A stretch of DNA of 64,000 nt from Eukaryota sp. TZLM1-RC (GCA_040285825.1 JAUPSS010000012.1:372001-436000); one strand, 5' to 3'; counted from the first letter of the stretch, positions 22,749 through 34,776 are shown. Translations and numbers: made by a program. Notes: generated by a model from the sequence alone, not told the origin.

Positions 22749-23258
22749 CTAAAGGACAGCTAAAGTAGTAGAGACATAAGTTAGTTTGGCAGTTCCACCG
22801 AAAGCGAAGGCAAGGGTTCTGGAGACTAGCTGGCATTCCACTGAGTTGTTATCAGCTGAGTTGAGTTTCAGAGAACTTCCAGTTGGTTTCAATCGAGCTA
22901 CCTTTACAAGGTCTCGAGGTATACAGGATATTGTTGTACCAGTATCGATCATTCCATAAATGATCTGATCTTTTTCAGCGAAGATTCGTAAGTGTAAGAG
23001 TTTCCGGTCCATGGGTTTATTAAGTTCTTTAAGAGGAATGAATATCTTCGGATTTGGAATAATAACAGAGGCATGACAACAATCAGAGGAATGGCAGGGA
23101 TTAGTGGTTGTTGAAGGAACTTTATTATCGTGATGATTTATATTACTCCTCTTAGTAAAAGAGCTTCCAAGCTCAGTTACTCCACCGTCGTGTTGAGCAC
23201 AGTCAGCGTACACCGGTTCCAAATCAGAGTCGAGGTCGGGATTAGCTTCCAGCGACAA
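22749..23258 (-). pseudogene. Gypsy B aspartic protease
   Basis: The retropepsin active site IDTGTTISCIP is present after an IYGM strand, with the expected downstream strands. The frame stops at about 22749, before RT. Confidence 0.75.
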
Positions 23259-23924
23259 GGATTTGTTGGATGAACCAGGAGCTTTTCCTAGCGGTACCAG
23301 AGAGGATGTATCTGTTCTAAGAGAAGTTGGTCTAAATTCATCAGATAAAGAAGCTTCCTTGGCAACACGAGATAAGGGTGTAAAAACAAAGGACGAGGAA
23401 GGATTAAGACAAGATGGTTTCGTCGGAGATTCAGGAACAGAAGAAGGATAAGAAGGGCAGGTAATGAGATCTAAGTTCTCAAAAAGTTCAGCGAATTCAA
23501 AGCAGTCCGAGTCAGAGAAATTTGTCTTGGGATAGAGGAGATGAGGGGAGACCGGATGCTTGTGTTTCTACGGTCGTCAGCTTGAGGCTTGTACTGGTCA
23601 GTAGGGATTTCAGCCTTTTCAGCTTCGGCGGAAAGAGGACGGGAACGGGAACTGGAACGGGGACGGGAACTAGCATGGGAGGCCATGCAAACGGCATAGA
23701 CCCTAAGCTCTTCATCAAACCGGGAGACAGCTTCTCGACCGGAGGCACGGAGGAAGGGAGCAACTAGGGTGAGATGATCCTTGGGATCCACAGTAATTAT
23801 TGTTGTGTTATGTGCACGAGGGAATAGCATAACAAACGAGGACATATGTTTATCTATGCAACACGGAAAATCAAGGATAAAATTACAACAATCTAATTAT
23901 AGCAGTGACACGTCATCACTTAAA

Positions 23925-24700
23925 CTACTATGGCTAAGAGCCAACACATCTGAAGGATTAAGATTGTTTCGTTGAAACAAAGTGGCATTTGCAACATTAC
24001 AGGAGACAAAATGAACAACAACTTCAGAGTTGTCAATCCAATCACAGTAAATATTCCCTCTATCATCAGAACCAAACTTGCTTAATGACAGTGTTCGTCT
24101 AAGCAAATGCTCCTCAATACATGAGATTCTTGCATTTCTTGCCATATTGAAAACAGTGTCCCTGACAGAATCATGTAATGAAAAACGATAAGTTATCAAT
24201 TTTGAACAATTAAGAGCATGTCGCAAAGCGAGCGTTAATGAATTAGAACAAATACATGCTTCTTTCTTTAGAAGTTGGTCAATGGTAATATTCAAATATA
24301 ACCTCATATTTGTCACAAACGACTTATTATAGGCACATAGCCCAAATCTTGGTGGCACAATGGTGATAAATAGTGATGAGTCTCATGACTTATTCTCGCA
24401 GACGTCTCTTTCTTATAGTAATGAATGAGGATCATTCAGCCGACCTGTGAAAATTTATGACAAGATCATCTTCATACATCTTGGTCATCGTTTTTGTAAT
24501 GTTCAAAGCGTGTATTTTAGAATTATACAGTTCTTTTCTGGAGTTATACTATTGAATGATTGGGGAAAATTTTGACTATATTTTTATGAATCATTTTTTT
24601 AAAATTACTTCATTATATTGCAAAAAAAGTTGAACTTTGAGTTGTCACAAGTTTGCCTTCCTCCACAGTCCATTATCCCACCTATTTGCATTTTTTAGAT
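23925..24700 (-). pseudogene. REL non-LTR fragment (subfamily gamma), RT thumb to REL core
   Basis: Frame 24358-23925 encodes the zinc-finger and endonuclease start: CICSNSLTLALRHALNC, RFSLHDSVRDTVFNM, SDDRGNIYCDWIDN and VVVHFVSCNV. It then diverges after NPSDVLAL into unrelated sequence. Upstream (24360-24700) the minus strand keeps decayed RT sequence (YNSKIHALNITKTMTK) that recurs at 47690-47740. It is a separate copy from 19790-20468 because both contain the HALNCSKL-to-RGD part. Confidence 0.7.
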
Positions 24701-25102
24701 TGATTGTTACATTGAGTGAGTTGATGATGTTTTTTGGGGTTAACTTCTTCATCTCTTCAACAGCTACCCACTGTTTTCACAATCAATCTCATAAAATAAT
24801 TATATCTTTTCAAAGCTTTACTTAGTGTTCAATCAATTTTTGATGCAAACAGAAAAGTTTTCTTCAATTCTGCACGGAAGTCCATGTTATTTCAAAAGCA
24901 AAAGTTCAGTGGACTTGAAAATTTTGAAGTTCAAAATAGGACCAATTTTTCAATTATTTTTTAATGCTTCGCATATTTATATATTTCGCATATATTTATA
25001 TACATAAATTGTGCTACTGCAAATCTTCTTCAAAAAAGCGTTAAAAATCATACAAATTCAGAAAAATTGAAGAAAAAACATTTATAATTAAATTTATTTA
25101 CA

Positions 25103-25639
25103 TTACTTTATATCAAATTTGACACCATATTCATCTAATGTTTCCTCCTCAATCAAAGTCGCCTGACCTCTATTGACTAACACGTCTACAGCTTTCAAAA
25201 TAATTTCATGGGGAACATTATGCAAAGGTGTACCCTCTCCTAATGAACCTTGGCGAAGTTCGTAAAGGGTGCAAATAGAGTTGTTATTACCAGAAGAAGT
25301 GATAATGTCTGTCACTATAGAGGCCCATTCATCAGGGGATTTGAAGAAAATGAGCAAGGTTTCTTTATTTGAGTCCAGCCATTCTGCTCTTTCTTGGGAG
25401 ATAAGGTGGCTGAAAACTTGTGAAATGGCTTCTGGAGAGAGTCGTCGGTTGATGGACGTGTTGTGAAAGAGTTCTGTATCAGAGGATTGAGAAATATTGA
25501 GGGTGAAAAGGGTATGATGTTTGCAATAATCAAGAATGAACTGGCTCCACAGGTTGAGCTGCTTAGTCAGTGAATCTCTTATGGGTTGTAACGTAAAGAA
25601 TGGTGGAAAGTTGTAAAACGAGGGAAACTCAAAGCTCAT
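25103..25639 (-). CDS. VPS25: ESCRT-II complex subunit VPS25
   Basis: The 178-residue protein matches VPS25 in length and in its two winged-helix domains. The N-terminal PPF-containing segment (FYNFPPFFTLQPI) and QLNLWSQFILDYCKHH are hallmark regions, as is the C-terminal winged helix with TLYEL and PHEIILKAVDVLVNRGQATL. VPS25 is present in two copies in ESCRT-II, binds VPS22/VPS36 through its PPXF motifs and recruits VPS20 (ESCRT-III) on endosomes. Single exon, first ATG. No unusual residues noted. Confidence 0.9.
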   Translation of the reverse strand: MSFEFPSFYNFPPFFTLQPIRDSLTKQLNLWSQFILDYCKHHTLFTLNISQSSDTELFHNTSINRRLSPEAISQVFSHLISQERAEWLDSNKETLLIFFKSPDEWASIVTDIITSSGNNNSICTLYELRQGSLGEGTPLHNVPHEIILKAVDVLVNRGQATLIEEETLDEYGVKFDIK

Positions 25640-26706
25640 TGAAACGAAGATGGAGGATTGAAAAAGAGTGATTAACTAAGGTTTGTGTGTTTATCACGTC
25701 AAATACTAAAATAATGATTTGCTGATTCTTTCAATTTCCGATGCTCCAAGGCTTAAATCTTTCGGTCAACTTTCTCCTCGTCAAGCTATGCCGCTCTCCT
25801 TTCATCAATTGTCAGTAATATCAACTTCAGAGTTTTTAAATGAGGGAAAATTGGGAAGTAGCTATTTGTGGTTTTGACAAACAGGATTCCTGTTTTTGGA
25901 TTTTTGCATGAACATTACTATTATTGTTATTATTAAGAAGATAAATGTTTGGTTAGTTTAAGAGATTGAATCTCTTGTGTTTTGTGATAAGTAGATCTGA
26001 CACAATATTGGCTTACATGGTGAGCCAGTTTGTAATTTTGAAAAAGATCTTGAAAATCATTCCTCACTTACAGATGAACTGGTTTCTCAATTATTTTATT
26101 TATTATTTTGTTTTATTTATTATTTTGTTTTTTTGCAAAAATATGTGTGCATTGAAGATTGAAGAAGCGACTATGTGAAAACTAAAACAGCATTCATCTC
26201 CTATTTTGAGTCGAATGTATTTAAAAGTAATGTGTCATTTGATTGTTTCTGATGCTTCATTCCATCCAAATGACTGGGTAAATTTACAACTATCATTCAT
26301 ATTGTATTATTTACTTGGACATTTGATAATTTTGCATGGTTTTTTCCAATCCCTTAGGTGGTTTTTGTAAAGTCATTGTCTTGTAACTTATAAGGATAGC
26401 AAATTAAGCAATTCTTTTTACTGCCACTAATGTTTGTCATAACTAAAATCAATTTCTAATAAATGAATAAACTTTTTCCTTTGTCATTTACATTGGGCCA
26501 AACATAAGAATCAAATTTGAAAGGGAAGAAATTACAAGATTTACAAATCGTTATTGGTAGATCAAAGACAATTTCCAAGTAATCAAAGTTATCCAAATTT
26601 CCCATATCATGATCGAGATAAACACTTCAAACCACATTGTGCATTGAAAATGTAAATAAAAAGGACATCGTTAAACAAGATTTTATAAATAAGAAAAAAC
26701 TACAAA
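25640..26706. other. Intergenic between VPS25 and DPD-like gene
   Basis: This is AT-rich sequence with no recognised gene. A 70-codon plus frame at 25966-26178 is hydrophobic and low complexity and is probably chance. Confidence 0.5.
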
Positions 26707-29279
26707 TTAATGGCGGCATGCCTTCAATTGTTCCTCAGTGCGGTCAACCATAGTAATAGAATCAGTGGGACAGAGGGCTTGAGCACAGATGGAACATCCG
26801 ATACATTTGGAAGCATCAGTTTCAAGTTTTCCATCAACTAGAGATAAAGCCAAATAAGGACAGCGGGTACAATTCAAACATTGAATACAGCTATCATTAT
26901 TGACAAGAGAAATCTTCTTGACTGGAGTGAGTTCCATAAAATCGGTAACTGGAGTGGGTAAGAGACATCCAATAAGCTCTTCAACAGAAGAGAAACCTCG
27001 GGCAGCCAAGTAATGAGATAGGCCATTTTCTAATTCATCCAAGATCTGAAGACCATATTTGGTGGGTAGAGTACAGAACTGCACTGTAGAAGCACCGAGT
27101 GCCATAAAATCAGCAGCAGAACGATAATCCATGGCACCTCCACTAGCAGAGAGTTCAAAGTGGTTTCTCTTCCATGGAGTTTCAGCGACATTAGCCAAGG
27201 TAAGATTAGAAATGGCAGTGATTCCTTTGCCATGAATACCAACAATACGTGCCTGTCTGTACTTGCCATTAGCAGAAACCTTGTCCTCAACCAATTCGAG
27301 AGATGGGAAAGAGTTTGCTAGGGTGACACCAGCCTTTTTATCAGGATATTGTTCAAAAACTTCAACAGCGGCTCTCATCAAAGTCATAGGATCCTAAGGT
27401 AAATGTGATTAAGCAACACATACAGTAACGGCACCAGTGAGCTTGAAAAGTTTGGGGATTTCAGGGTTAGAACATTCCATGACCCAACCAATAACCTTTC
27501 GGGTAAGTCTAGCTGATTGAGAGACCATGGAACCTTCATTACCTTGGCTACCTTCAGCACCTTGAGGGCAAGAAAGAGAGTACTCAATGAGTTGAGTTCC
27601 AGCATCTTCAAGCATCTTGGTGTGTTTCTGCCATGAGGCGCGATCAGCTTCATCATCACCAGTCATGCTACCACCACTGGAAGCACCGATGAGACGATCA
27701 GGCCATTCCTTACGGAGAACCTTTACATCAGCAATGACTTCAGAAAGATCACGTCCAGAGACGTTGTCACAGTTACCATAAGTGTTTTCATCAATACAAG
27801 CCTGAAATAAATATTAACCAAACCAAAACACACCATATATTCATTAGGAATATGAATGGGAACTTCATGGAAAGCAGTTTTCATAATGACACCAGCCCAT
27901 CCCTTGTTGAAGGCAGCTCTGACTTCCTCAACACCATCAGTAGAAGGAGCGGCAGAGAGGATGAAAGGGTTACGGATAGGGATACCAAATGTGGTAGTGG
28001 CTAGTGAAATAGGTTGGTGAGAATACCCAGGAATATGTTCAGCGCAACCTTCTTCACAAAAGTTCTTTTTACAGTATTCCAAAGGCTTACCTTCCAATCG
28101 CTCAAATACTTCAGCAGCAACTTTCTTACCCTCTTTAACACATTCAATAGCGGTGGAAGGGCCTGTTTTACTGTCTCCGCAAACAAACACATTTTCAGGA
28201 AGGTTTGGTACATCAGGAGAAGAACCAAGAGCAAGAACAACAATATCAGCGGGAAGCTTAGACTCTGTACCTTCGACAACAGATGATTTGGAACCAGAAG
28301 CTCTGTTACCCATTGAAACACGGACTGTGTGAACGATATCATCTTCAACAGCGGTTAGGACAGTTCTAGGTATGACATCAGCATTGGTGGCCATCAACAT
28401 TTCTCTTTCATGTTTGGTGATTGGCATATCTACCAATCCACGGCGATAAACAAGCGAAACATTAGCGTCAGGGTTAGCTTGGCGGGTCTTGATAGCGCAG
28501 TCCACAGCAACGGCACCACCTCCAACAACTAAGACTTCCTTGGCTTGGGAAGCAAACTTGTCTGGGTTGCGGAGGTATTGGGAAGCTAAAACACACTTTT
28601 CAGAGCCCTGAACATCAAGAGAGCGTTCCTTTTGAGCACCAGTAGAGCAAATGACGGCATCGTATTTCTTAGATACTTCAGTAATATCGGCAGTCTTGGA
28701 GGTCATTAAATAAATGAAGGGGTGGTCTTTGATAGCGGCGACATCATTATCAATGACAGAGGAAGGGAGGCGGGTTTCGGGGATCAAACGGAGAGAACCA
28801 CCGGCAACTTCCTCCTTTTCGTAAACATCAACAGCGATGTTACGTTGAGCAAGGGACAATGCAGCAGTCAAACCAGCAGGGCCAGCACCAATAACGGCAG
28901 CTTTGTGGGTGAAAGCAAGAGGGGTGTTCAATTTGGGCAAAACTTCGAGTTGGCGTGCACGGTGAATGATTGAGGCCTGAACAGCAGGGATATCGATGGC
29001 GCAGTCAATCTTTGATCTCTTACAAGCAGCTTGGCAGAATGTATCAGGACAGATGGATCCACAAACGCCACCAAAGGGGTTGGCGGACAGGATAAGCTTG
29101 GCAGCTCTGCCGAAATCACTGGGAAGGAAGTTTTCCAGGGCAGTGATGAAGTCTGCTGGAGAACAATGAGCTGGACAAGCATCACGGCAAGGCTTAGCTT
29201 CACAGTTTAGGCAACGTTTTACCTGGGCCTTTAATTGACCGTCTGTTAAGAATGAATAGCAGTTTTCAATGTCCAACAT
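26707..29279 (-). CDS. Dihydropyrimidine-dehydrogenase-like flavoprotein (PreT-PreA type fusion)
   Basis: Three exons (29279-27834, 27801-27424, 27393-26707) with introns of 32 nt (27802-27833) and 30 nt (27394-27423) give 836 residues. The N-terminus has Fe-S cysteines (RCLNCEAKPCRDACPAHC and GGVCGSICPDTFCQAACKR). An FAD domain (AAVIGAGPAGLTAALSLA) and an NAD(P)H domain (VLVVGGGAVAVDCA) follow, then a dihydroorotate-dehydrogenase-like FMN barrel and a C-terminal two-cluster ferredoxin (CIQCLNCTRCP, CIGCSICAQALCP). This is the DPD domain order. The length fits a PreT-PreA fusion better than animal DPD (about 1025 residues). In the active-site loop the family has a catalytic Cys (GLACGQ in animal enzymes), but here the aligned residue appears to be Ser (GSMVSQSARL). 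Substrate may therefore differ. The enzyme is probably cytosolic. Confidence 0.85.
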
Positions 29280-29329
29280 AATGAAGGTAGAGTAGAAGTA
29301 CTTTTCTCTATTAATTTATTAATTTTTTT

Positions 29330-29358
29330 GCTGTATGTTGTCACTCTATAATAATAAT
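29330..29358 (+). repeat. 29-nt copy of the alpha REL element 3' tail
   Basis: These 29 nt are identical to 38013-38041, the 3' UTR end of the full-length REL element, and lie 51-79 nt upstream of the DPD-like start codon. They could be an extremely 5'-truncated insertion or a shared short motif. Confidence 0.55.
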
Positions 29359-29502
29359 ATTTGTTTAAAAATTAATAAACTCAATTTTTTAATCTACAAT
29401 TCTATTTATTCAACATTATTTTTTTTCTTCCTTCGTCTACATAAAACCGTTTAACTTAAAACCTGGCTGAACCGCGATCATTGCTTCTATTCTTTCTTGT
29501 TG

Positions 29503-30650
29503 ATGCCTGAATCAATTTCTGATTCTAATGGAGTCAAAAGAAAGAACGATAGACAACAAGATGCTCAAGACGTCCTTTTTACCTCTCCTCCTCAACCTCT
29601 TCTCTCTTCATTTTTGGACAAAAAAATTCTGATCAAGAATTTTTAGAAAATCACGATGAAAACAAAGTTTGTTCAAAAACAAAGTCACGCTCCTACAGAT
29701 GCTCAAAGTGTCGACAGCAAGGACATAATGCTCGAACATGCCCTAATGTTGGAAAAGATGATGTGGCAAATTCTGAAACAAATTGTAAACGAAAAGTTAT
29801 TAGAAGAAAAGAGTCTAAGGTAGAACCAATCAATGCTGCTCCACAAGTTGTTGCAAAACCAGTTAGCAATCGATTGAAGCAAAAAACTTGCAACAATTGT
29901 GGTATTTTTTTAGAAACAATGCAAAAGGAAAAACTTCTGATCGATGCTTGAAATGCCGCATAGTTGGTAACTACCATCCTCCCATAAGAATACCTCAAGA
30001 AATTCATCCGACCAAATGCAAAGAATTTGCTTTCGTTTTTCAAAGATTTTCGGATCAATTCTGTAAAGGAAAGTATGCTATCAATATTATTTGGGAATTC
30101 TTGGGTTCTTTTTGTCCTCCTTTTGAACAAAATTGCGTAAATAATTCCGAAGAGTTGACTAATACAGCACCGAGAAATCAATTATCCGAGAAATTAAGTT
30201 GAATTTTTGAAGACAAATGCTTTGACAACAAGTGGTCCAAGGCTTTGTCAGCTTTAAGTCCCGGAGTTAAAGCACTCAACAATGAAAATACAATAGATAA
30301 ACTAAAAATACTTCATCCTTATGAAGACCCTATAAATAGGAATACCCGGCTGGTTTTTATTGCTTTCCCATTTTCGATAAATGGAAGATTATCAGTTGAA
30401 GCAGAAATTTTTTTGGATGACTTCCAAAAAATGGTGCAAGAAATAACAATGAAAAGATTTGATATTTTTTTATGGCGTTCACGGATTCAATTTGCCATTA
30501 TTAATAGATTACCACGGTTTTACAATCGAATAAGAGAACCTTTAGCTAGACAGCAAGCAGATCAAGATTTTGTACAGGAGATCTTGGTTCAATGATAGTC
30601 GTCCCATTAGTTATGAGTTATTTTAATTAAGTGTGCAAATTCAGTAAACA
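29503..30650 (+). mobile_element. REL non-LTR element (subfamily gamma) with large internal deletion
   Basis: Starting at ATG 29503 (MPESISDSNGVKRKN), broken frames give an N-terminal CCHC knuckle (CSKCRQQGHNARTC), a second Cys cluster (CNNCG ... CLKC) and part of the N-terminal region. At about 30335 the sequence jumps directly to the REL C-terminus (LVFIAFPFSINGRLS, FLWRSRIQFAIINRLPR), ending at 30595. The reverse transcriptase and endonuclease core are absent. The copy is useful because it shows the 5' end of the gamma family. Its tail meets the tail of the next REL element (minus strand) at about 30655. Confidence 0.75.
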
Positions 30651-30664
30651 AAAAATTTATTCAA

Positions 30665-32250
30665 CAACGAATATGAAAACATAAAATACACAATTAATAC
30701 TCCACATCCTCAAAACCTGCCTCCCCTACATCAAAACAATTAATCGCCAACGATTCAGAAAATTTCCCAAACGAAGACAGTGAAACAGAAATGAGTTTTA
30801 CTATTCCCTTAAAAATAGAAAAGAGACTCCTGTTTTGCCAGTAAACACGATTGAAAATTCTTCCAGTTCTTTCCTTTACAACTACATCAAAATCCTCAAG
30901 GAACGCCATAGCAGCCTTACCCAAAGATCCACGCAAAGAAAATACAAAGGGACATAAATTATATTGAGCATGAGAATTTTCATTAATCGAGGAAATGGGT
31001 TTCGCATATGTAGCAATTTTATATTTTTCGCCTGCAAGAAGGGGATTATTTACATCCGAGTTAATGGGATGTTCGTTAGAGGAATTACAAGGGTCAATAG
31101 ACATGGCGTCTAAAATAGTAAAACTACCATTTAAACCGGGAACAACTAGATCACCTCTTGTCAGACCCATAGAAGCTCTGTTGAAACGCGTACTATCAAT
31201 ATTGGGATTATCAAGAATGATTTTTAATAACAGCGGTTCTAAAATGGAATCTACTCTTTATGATTTGCACATTACATAAATTTGGTCCCTGACGTTATTA
31301 TGCACTTTGCTTCTAAATACAATGAAATGTTTACAGTCCAAAAGATGAGTAAAGAGAAGAAGTGTACCACATTTACAAGTTAAATGATTGGGCAAATTGT
31401 TTGGCCACTGATAACAACGAAAACGCAAGTTTAAAAGCCATTCATTGTTTTTTAACAAAAGTCCATAAACAGAGGGAATATGTGTTACTAAAGCAGCAGC
31501 AGAGCCATCATGAATATCCCTTGAATAATTACCGAAAGCGGGATTTTTAGTTTTGGCCAAGCCAAGTCTTACTTCATAATTCAAGCCTTCTTATAATTTA
31601 ACCAGATGGTGCTGAAGCTTTTTTAAGCAAAAACGTAAATTTGGAAGTGATCGGGTGGGAATTTCTTGAATATTTTGAGGAAAACACTGAATCCAGATAT
31701 CACTAGGCAAATTATTGAATTTAATTTGAAGATGATTCAAATAAAAATTAGATTCACCATGGATCATATGAGCATCATAAGGAAACCTTTGGAAAAATTC
31801 AAAAACAAAATCTTTTCTACCTCCAAAAAAAGTGCTTCACATAAAATCGAAGATTTCGTGAAACCAATTCCACCTAAGTCAGCAGAACAAAAAACATGAC
31901 TTCGAATTAAAGATTCATTTACCTCCAATAATGAAAAAAAATTGACCCGAAGTTTGTTGAAAGATCTACAAAAATCAAGAGATACGGAAGGAGGAGTTGA
32001 CCTTAAAATATGAGTGAATTTACCAGAATAACAAATTTTTTAAATACAAAATTTGATGTGTTTTTCAATATCAAATTCAGCAACAAAACTTAGATCCTTG
32101 TCAAAATTTTCCAATAAATTGTTCAATTGGGAAGAAATTTCATCCAAATTAATTAAGTTGGTTGGAAAAATTCTGATAATAACTGACCTTTTGTTACTTT
32201 CGGATTATATAAACAATAGCTTTCACTCAAAACCAAATTACTTATTGCTG
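30665..32250 (-). pseudogene. REL non-LTR fragment (subfamily beta), RT thumb to 3' end
   Basis: From 32250 downward the minus strand encodes decayed RT thumb (DEISSQLNNLLENFDK, SADLGGIGFTKSSILCEA). The linker (RLGLAKTKNPAFGN) and the zinc finger (CKCGTLLLFTHLLDCKH) follow, then RSKVHNNVRDQIYVMCKS and, after a stop, the REL core (LTRGDLVVPGLNGSF, TILDAMSIDPC). The C-terminal blocks are NLCPFVFSLRGSLG and YWQNRSLFSIFKG. Its closest relative is the copy at 57797-59014. Confidence 0.8.
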
Positions 32251-33171
32251 TTCGAAATGAAGTTTCTTGTAAGCATATACAATCAATTTTTCGCAGTCTT
32301 ATGATATTAGTCGATATCGAATGTCGGTCATGTGAATCAACAGCTGAGATTCAAAATAGATAGACGAACCACTTTTTTGTCGCAAAATCGTCTCAGAGTA
32401 TGATTTAGAAATGAGTTTTCATGATGCCATTGAGCATCATTCAGATTCACCATTATCCACTGTCCCTTCCTATTTTGGTTTATACCTGGATGTAACTAGA
32501 ACAATATTGAGAAATCAAGAATTATTTTTAAACGAAGTTGAAGGCGACGTCAAGACAAATTATTAATGGATTGTTTTGAGATTTTTCTAATTGAGTGATT
32601 TCTAGTTAATTACTCAAAAACAATCTTCTCAAATCAATCATTCTTTGATTAAATCATTTTCTTTGATAAAATTATCATGTCTTGAAACTCAGATTGATCA
32701 ACAACAAATCAATTTCTGATGAAGAATTTTCTAGGGAATTGTTTGAAGTGGAAATAGCGGAAATCTGTCTTAAGGAGAAACAGAGTGACAATGATTAACT
32801 TGTTATAGAAGAGCAAATAATAGAAATGAGTGTTGGAGTAGAAACCAATTGTTGTTTGAAGGAGATAACTCCTGTGTTGGAGAACTATCCTATCTTTCGA
32901 AACAAAACACCCTAGACTTCTGTGATGGTATGTTTGGATTGGTATTCTATCATTTTTTTGATTGATGATAGATTATAGAAATCAATTTGTGAAAAGTGAA
33001 CACCTTCTAAACACACCACTGTTTTGACAACATTATTTCTATATAATTTTTGAAACACCAACATGGAATCATTGTATTTTTGATCGAATCGTTAATTTGA
33101 TCACTTATTTTGCATAATCATACCAATTAAATACAATTAAATACTAAATTTTATTCCCAACCAAAAAACCT
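32251..33171 (+). other. Intergenic with coding-like debris
   Basis: A 51-codon frame at 32411-32566 (starts MSFHDAIEHH) and an open stretch near 32720-32910 interrupted by one stop look coding-like in amino-acid composition, but no domain is recognised. They may be remains of an older element or host exon. Confidence 0.3.
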
Positions 33172-34776
33172 CTAAAAATCAGCCTCAATAACAAAAGCTT
33201 CCTTCTTTTCCTTTTTCTTTTCCTTCTTTTTCTTTCCACCCTTATTACTTTGCAAATACTCCCGAGTAACACCTGGAGGCAACCTACCGCCACCACCAAC
33301 TGAACCACTCGGAGGTACAATCACCTTTTCCCCACTCAAATCACTTAAGCTAGTAGTGGTTCTTTCTGCAACAGATTTTCTCAAATGCGGAGGCACATAA
33401 GCACGGGTTTCCACCTGGTGTTGTTTAGCAACTTCATTACTCAAAGGCAGCAAAGTGTCAATAACTTTGGAAGCGTCGCCTCGTGGTGGTCTTGGTACTG
33501 CACAGTAGAGGACATCATATTCAATTGTTGAAAGCAAAGCTCCATTGTTTCCTAGAATAGAAACCTGGTTTCCGACCCTCAAACGTGGACACGTGGTTGC
33601 CATAACGATTCCAGAACCATCATTAAGCCATTCCCAAGTGGTGATGTTTTCAATGGAAGGACAATCGATTCTTTTGTTAAAATGGTCATTTGTGAATTTA
33701 TAGAAAATGAAGCCACTTCTCAAATTACCGAAACCAGAAACGGCAAGTAACTGACCGCCAGGTGAAAATGACAATTGTGATTGATTCCTCTGCGGCAACT
33801 GATTAGGTTTCCGATTACCTTGACAGTCAAAAACATACCCTACACAGGGGTTATAACCTGCCAAAACGATAAAATCACCATTCCTCCTCACCGACACATC
33901 ATGTGTCGGGCCTTCTGGTAGTGATAACCTCTTTGGCTCTTTGCCTCGCTCCTTGTTCATTATCAGAGGGACATAAAGCGACCTCACTGTACCATGATAC
34001 GAAGCGTTGGTCCGGTCTACATCAAACACCAAGAGCACAACAGCGTAGTTAACAAGGTTGTTGATGACTGGACCATATTTCACACTGATGGAGCTACAAG
34101 CACCTACGACTTGCCTAAACAGAACTGTTGGACCTACGCCAGTTAAGGCAAGATGGGAGGGAATAGAGAGAACTACAAGGGTGTGGTTGGCTTGCTGGGG
34201 TTGTTTGAGAAAGACAAAGAGATGATAAGCACCAAAGGAAGGAGAGATGTCCACCGTAAAGATGTTTGCCTGCTCATATGTGTAAATGACACGGGAGAGC
34301 GGTTCAGAGGAAGATAAGGAGAGGAACTGGATTGATGAAGGAAGGACACGGAGGGCAAAACGTTCGTCAGCACTGTACTTTATAAGGGGCCATTTATCCT
34401 GGTTGTGGTGTTCAAGGTGAGAAGAGTAAATGGGGGTTGAGTCAGAAATGCGGTAAATACGAAGGTTCTTGTCGGATTTAGCTGGCTTGTCAGTAGATGG
34501 GCGGCAAAGAGTAGTGACGTATGCTCCAGAGGGTGAAGGGGAAAAAGTGGCAAGATTGGGGAGGGAAATAGAGGCTGTTGGGGAGAGAGAAGTACCAGAG
34601 AAGACATGAAGTGTGTCATTAGTAGAAATGAAGAGCGTACTGCCATCAGAGGACCACGAACAGTCTGTAGAGTTTGGTATGAAAGGATAGTGAGGTGGTT
34701 GGTTTAGTGTTGTACCATTCCATGAGAGGACTCCTGAGCCCTCTTTGGTTCTTATGAGGATTTGGTGCGATGTCAT
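33172..34776 (-). CDS. EIF2A: Eukaryotic translation initiation factor 2A
   Basis: The 534-residue protein has the eIF2A layout. It starts with an N-terminal WD-like beta propeller (SWSSDGSTLFISTND, LPNLATFSPSPSGAYV, PQRNQSQLSFSPGGQLLAV). The conserved linker with AYVPPHLR follows, then a Lys-rich C-terminus (KKKKEKKKEKKEAF). I chose ATG 34776 (MTSHQILIR) because the 34 residues upstream are hydrophobic, unlike the family, and overlap the REL insertion. eIF2A is an alternative initiator-tRNA-binding factor and acts in the cytosol. It is intronless here. A nearly full-length REL element sits 47 bp upstream of the start codon, inside the likely promoter. Confidence 0.88.
   Translation of the reverse strand: MTSHQILIRTKEGSGVLSWNGTTLNQPPHYPFIPNSTDCSWSSDGSTLFISTNDTLHVFSGTSLSPTASISLPNLATFSPSPSGAYVTTLCRPSTDKPAKSDKNLRIYRISDSTPIYSSHLEHHNQDKWPLIKYSADERFALRVLPSSIQFLSLSSSEPLSRVIYTYEQANIFTVDISPSFGAYHLFVFLKQPQQANHTLVVLSIPSHLALTGVGPTVLFRQVVGACSSISVKYGPVINNLVNYAVVLLVFDVDRTNASYHGTVRSLYVPLIMNKERGKEPKRLSLPEGPTHDVSVRRNGDFIVLAGYNPCVGYVFDCQGNRKPNQLPQRNQSQLSFSPGGQLLAVSGFGNLRSGFIFYKFTNDHFNKRIDCPSIENITTWEWLNDGSGIVMATTCPRLRVGNQVSILGNNGALLSTIEYDVLYCAVPRPPRGDASKVIDTLLPLSNEVAKQHQVETRAYVPPHLRKSVAERTTTSLSDLSGEKVIVPPSGSVGGGGRLPPGVTREYLQSNKGGKKKKEKKKEKKEAFVIEADF

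Larger units (their letters stand above)
20840..23845 (-). mobile_element. Ty3/gypsy retrotransposon B, truncated and without integrase
   Basis: Minus-strand segments in gypsy order are: 23845-23471, a gag-like frame with an RSSSRSR-rich part; 23258-22749, an aspartic protease with MIDTGTTISCIPRDL; and 22715-21888, a reverse transcriptase with an intact catalytic FIYMDDLILAA. At 21761-21405 follow the RT connection and the start of RNase H (ISTDASDKAIAGIIW). From 21404 to about 20850 come further RNase H motifs in broken frames (QKELFAIVM, IFCDHKNLSYL). No integrase and no LTR pair were found. It separates two gamma REL copies of the same orientation. Codon and motif differences show it is a different family from gypsy A. 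Confidence 0.8.

Noticed and set aside
23600-23680. GGGAAC-type repeat as a satellite or CRISPR-like array
   Set aside because: It encodes the RSSSRSR stretch of the gypsy B gag-like frame; no spacer structure.
20468-23925. LTR pair around gypsy B
   Set aside because: The sequences outside the gag-like and RNase H parts share only TGATGACGT and do not align further.
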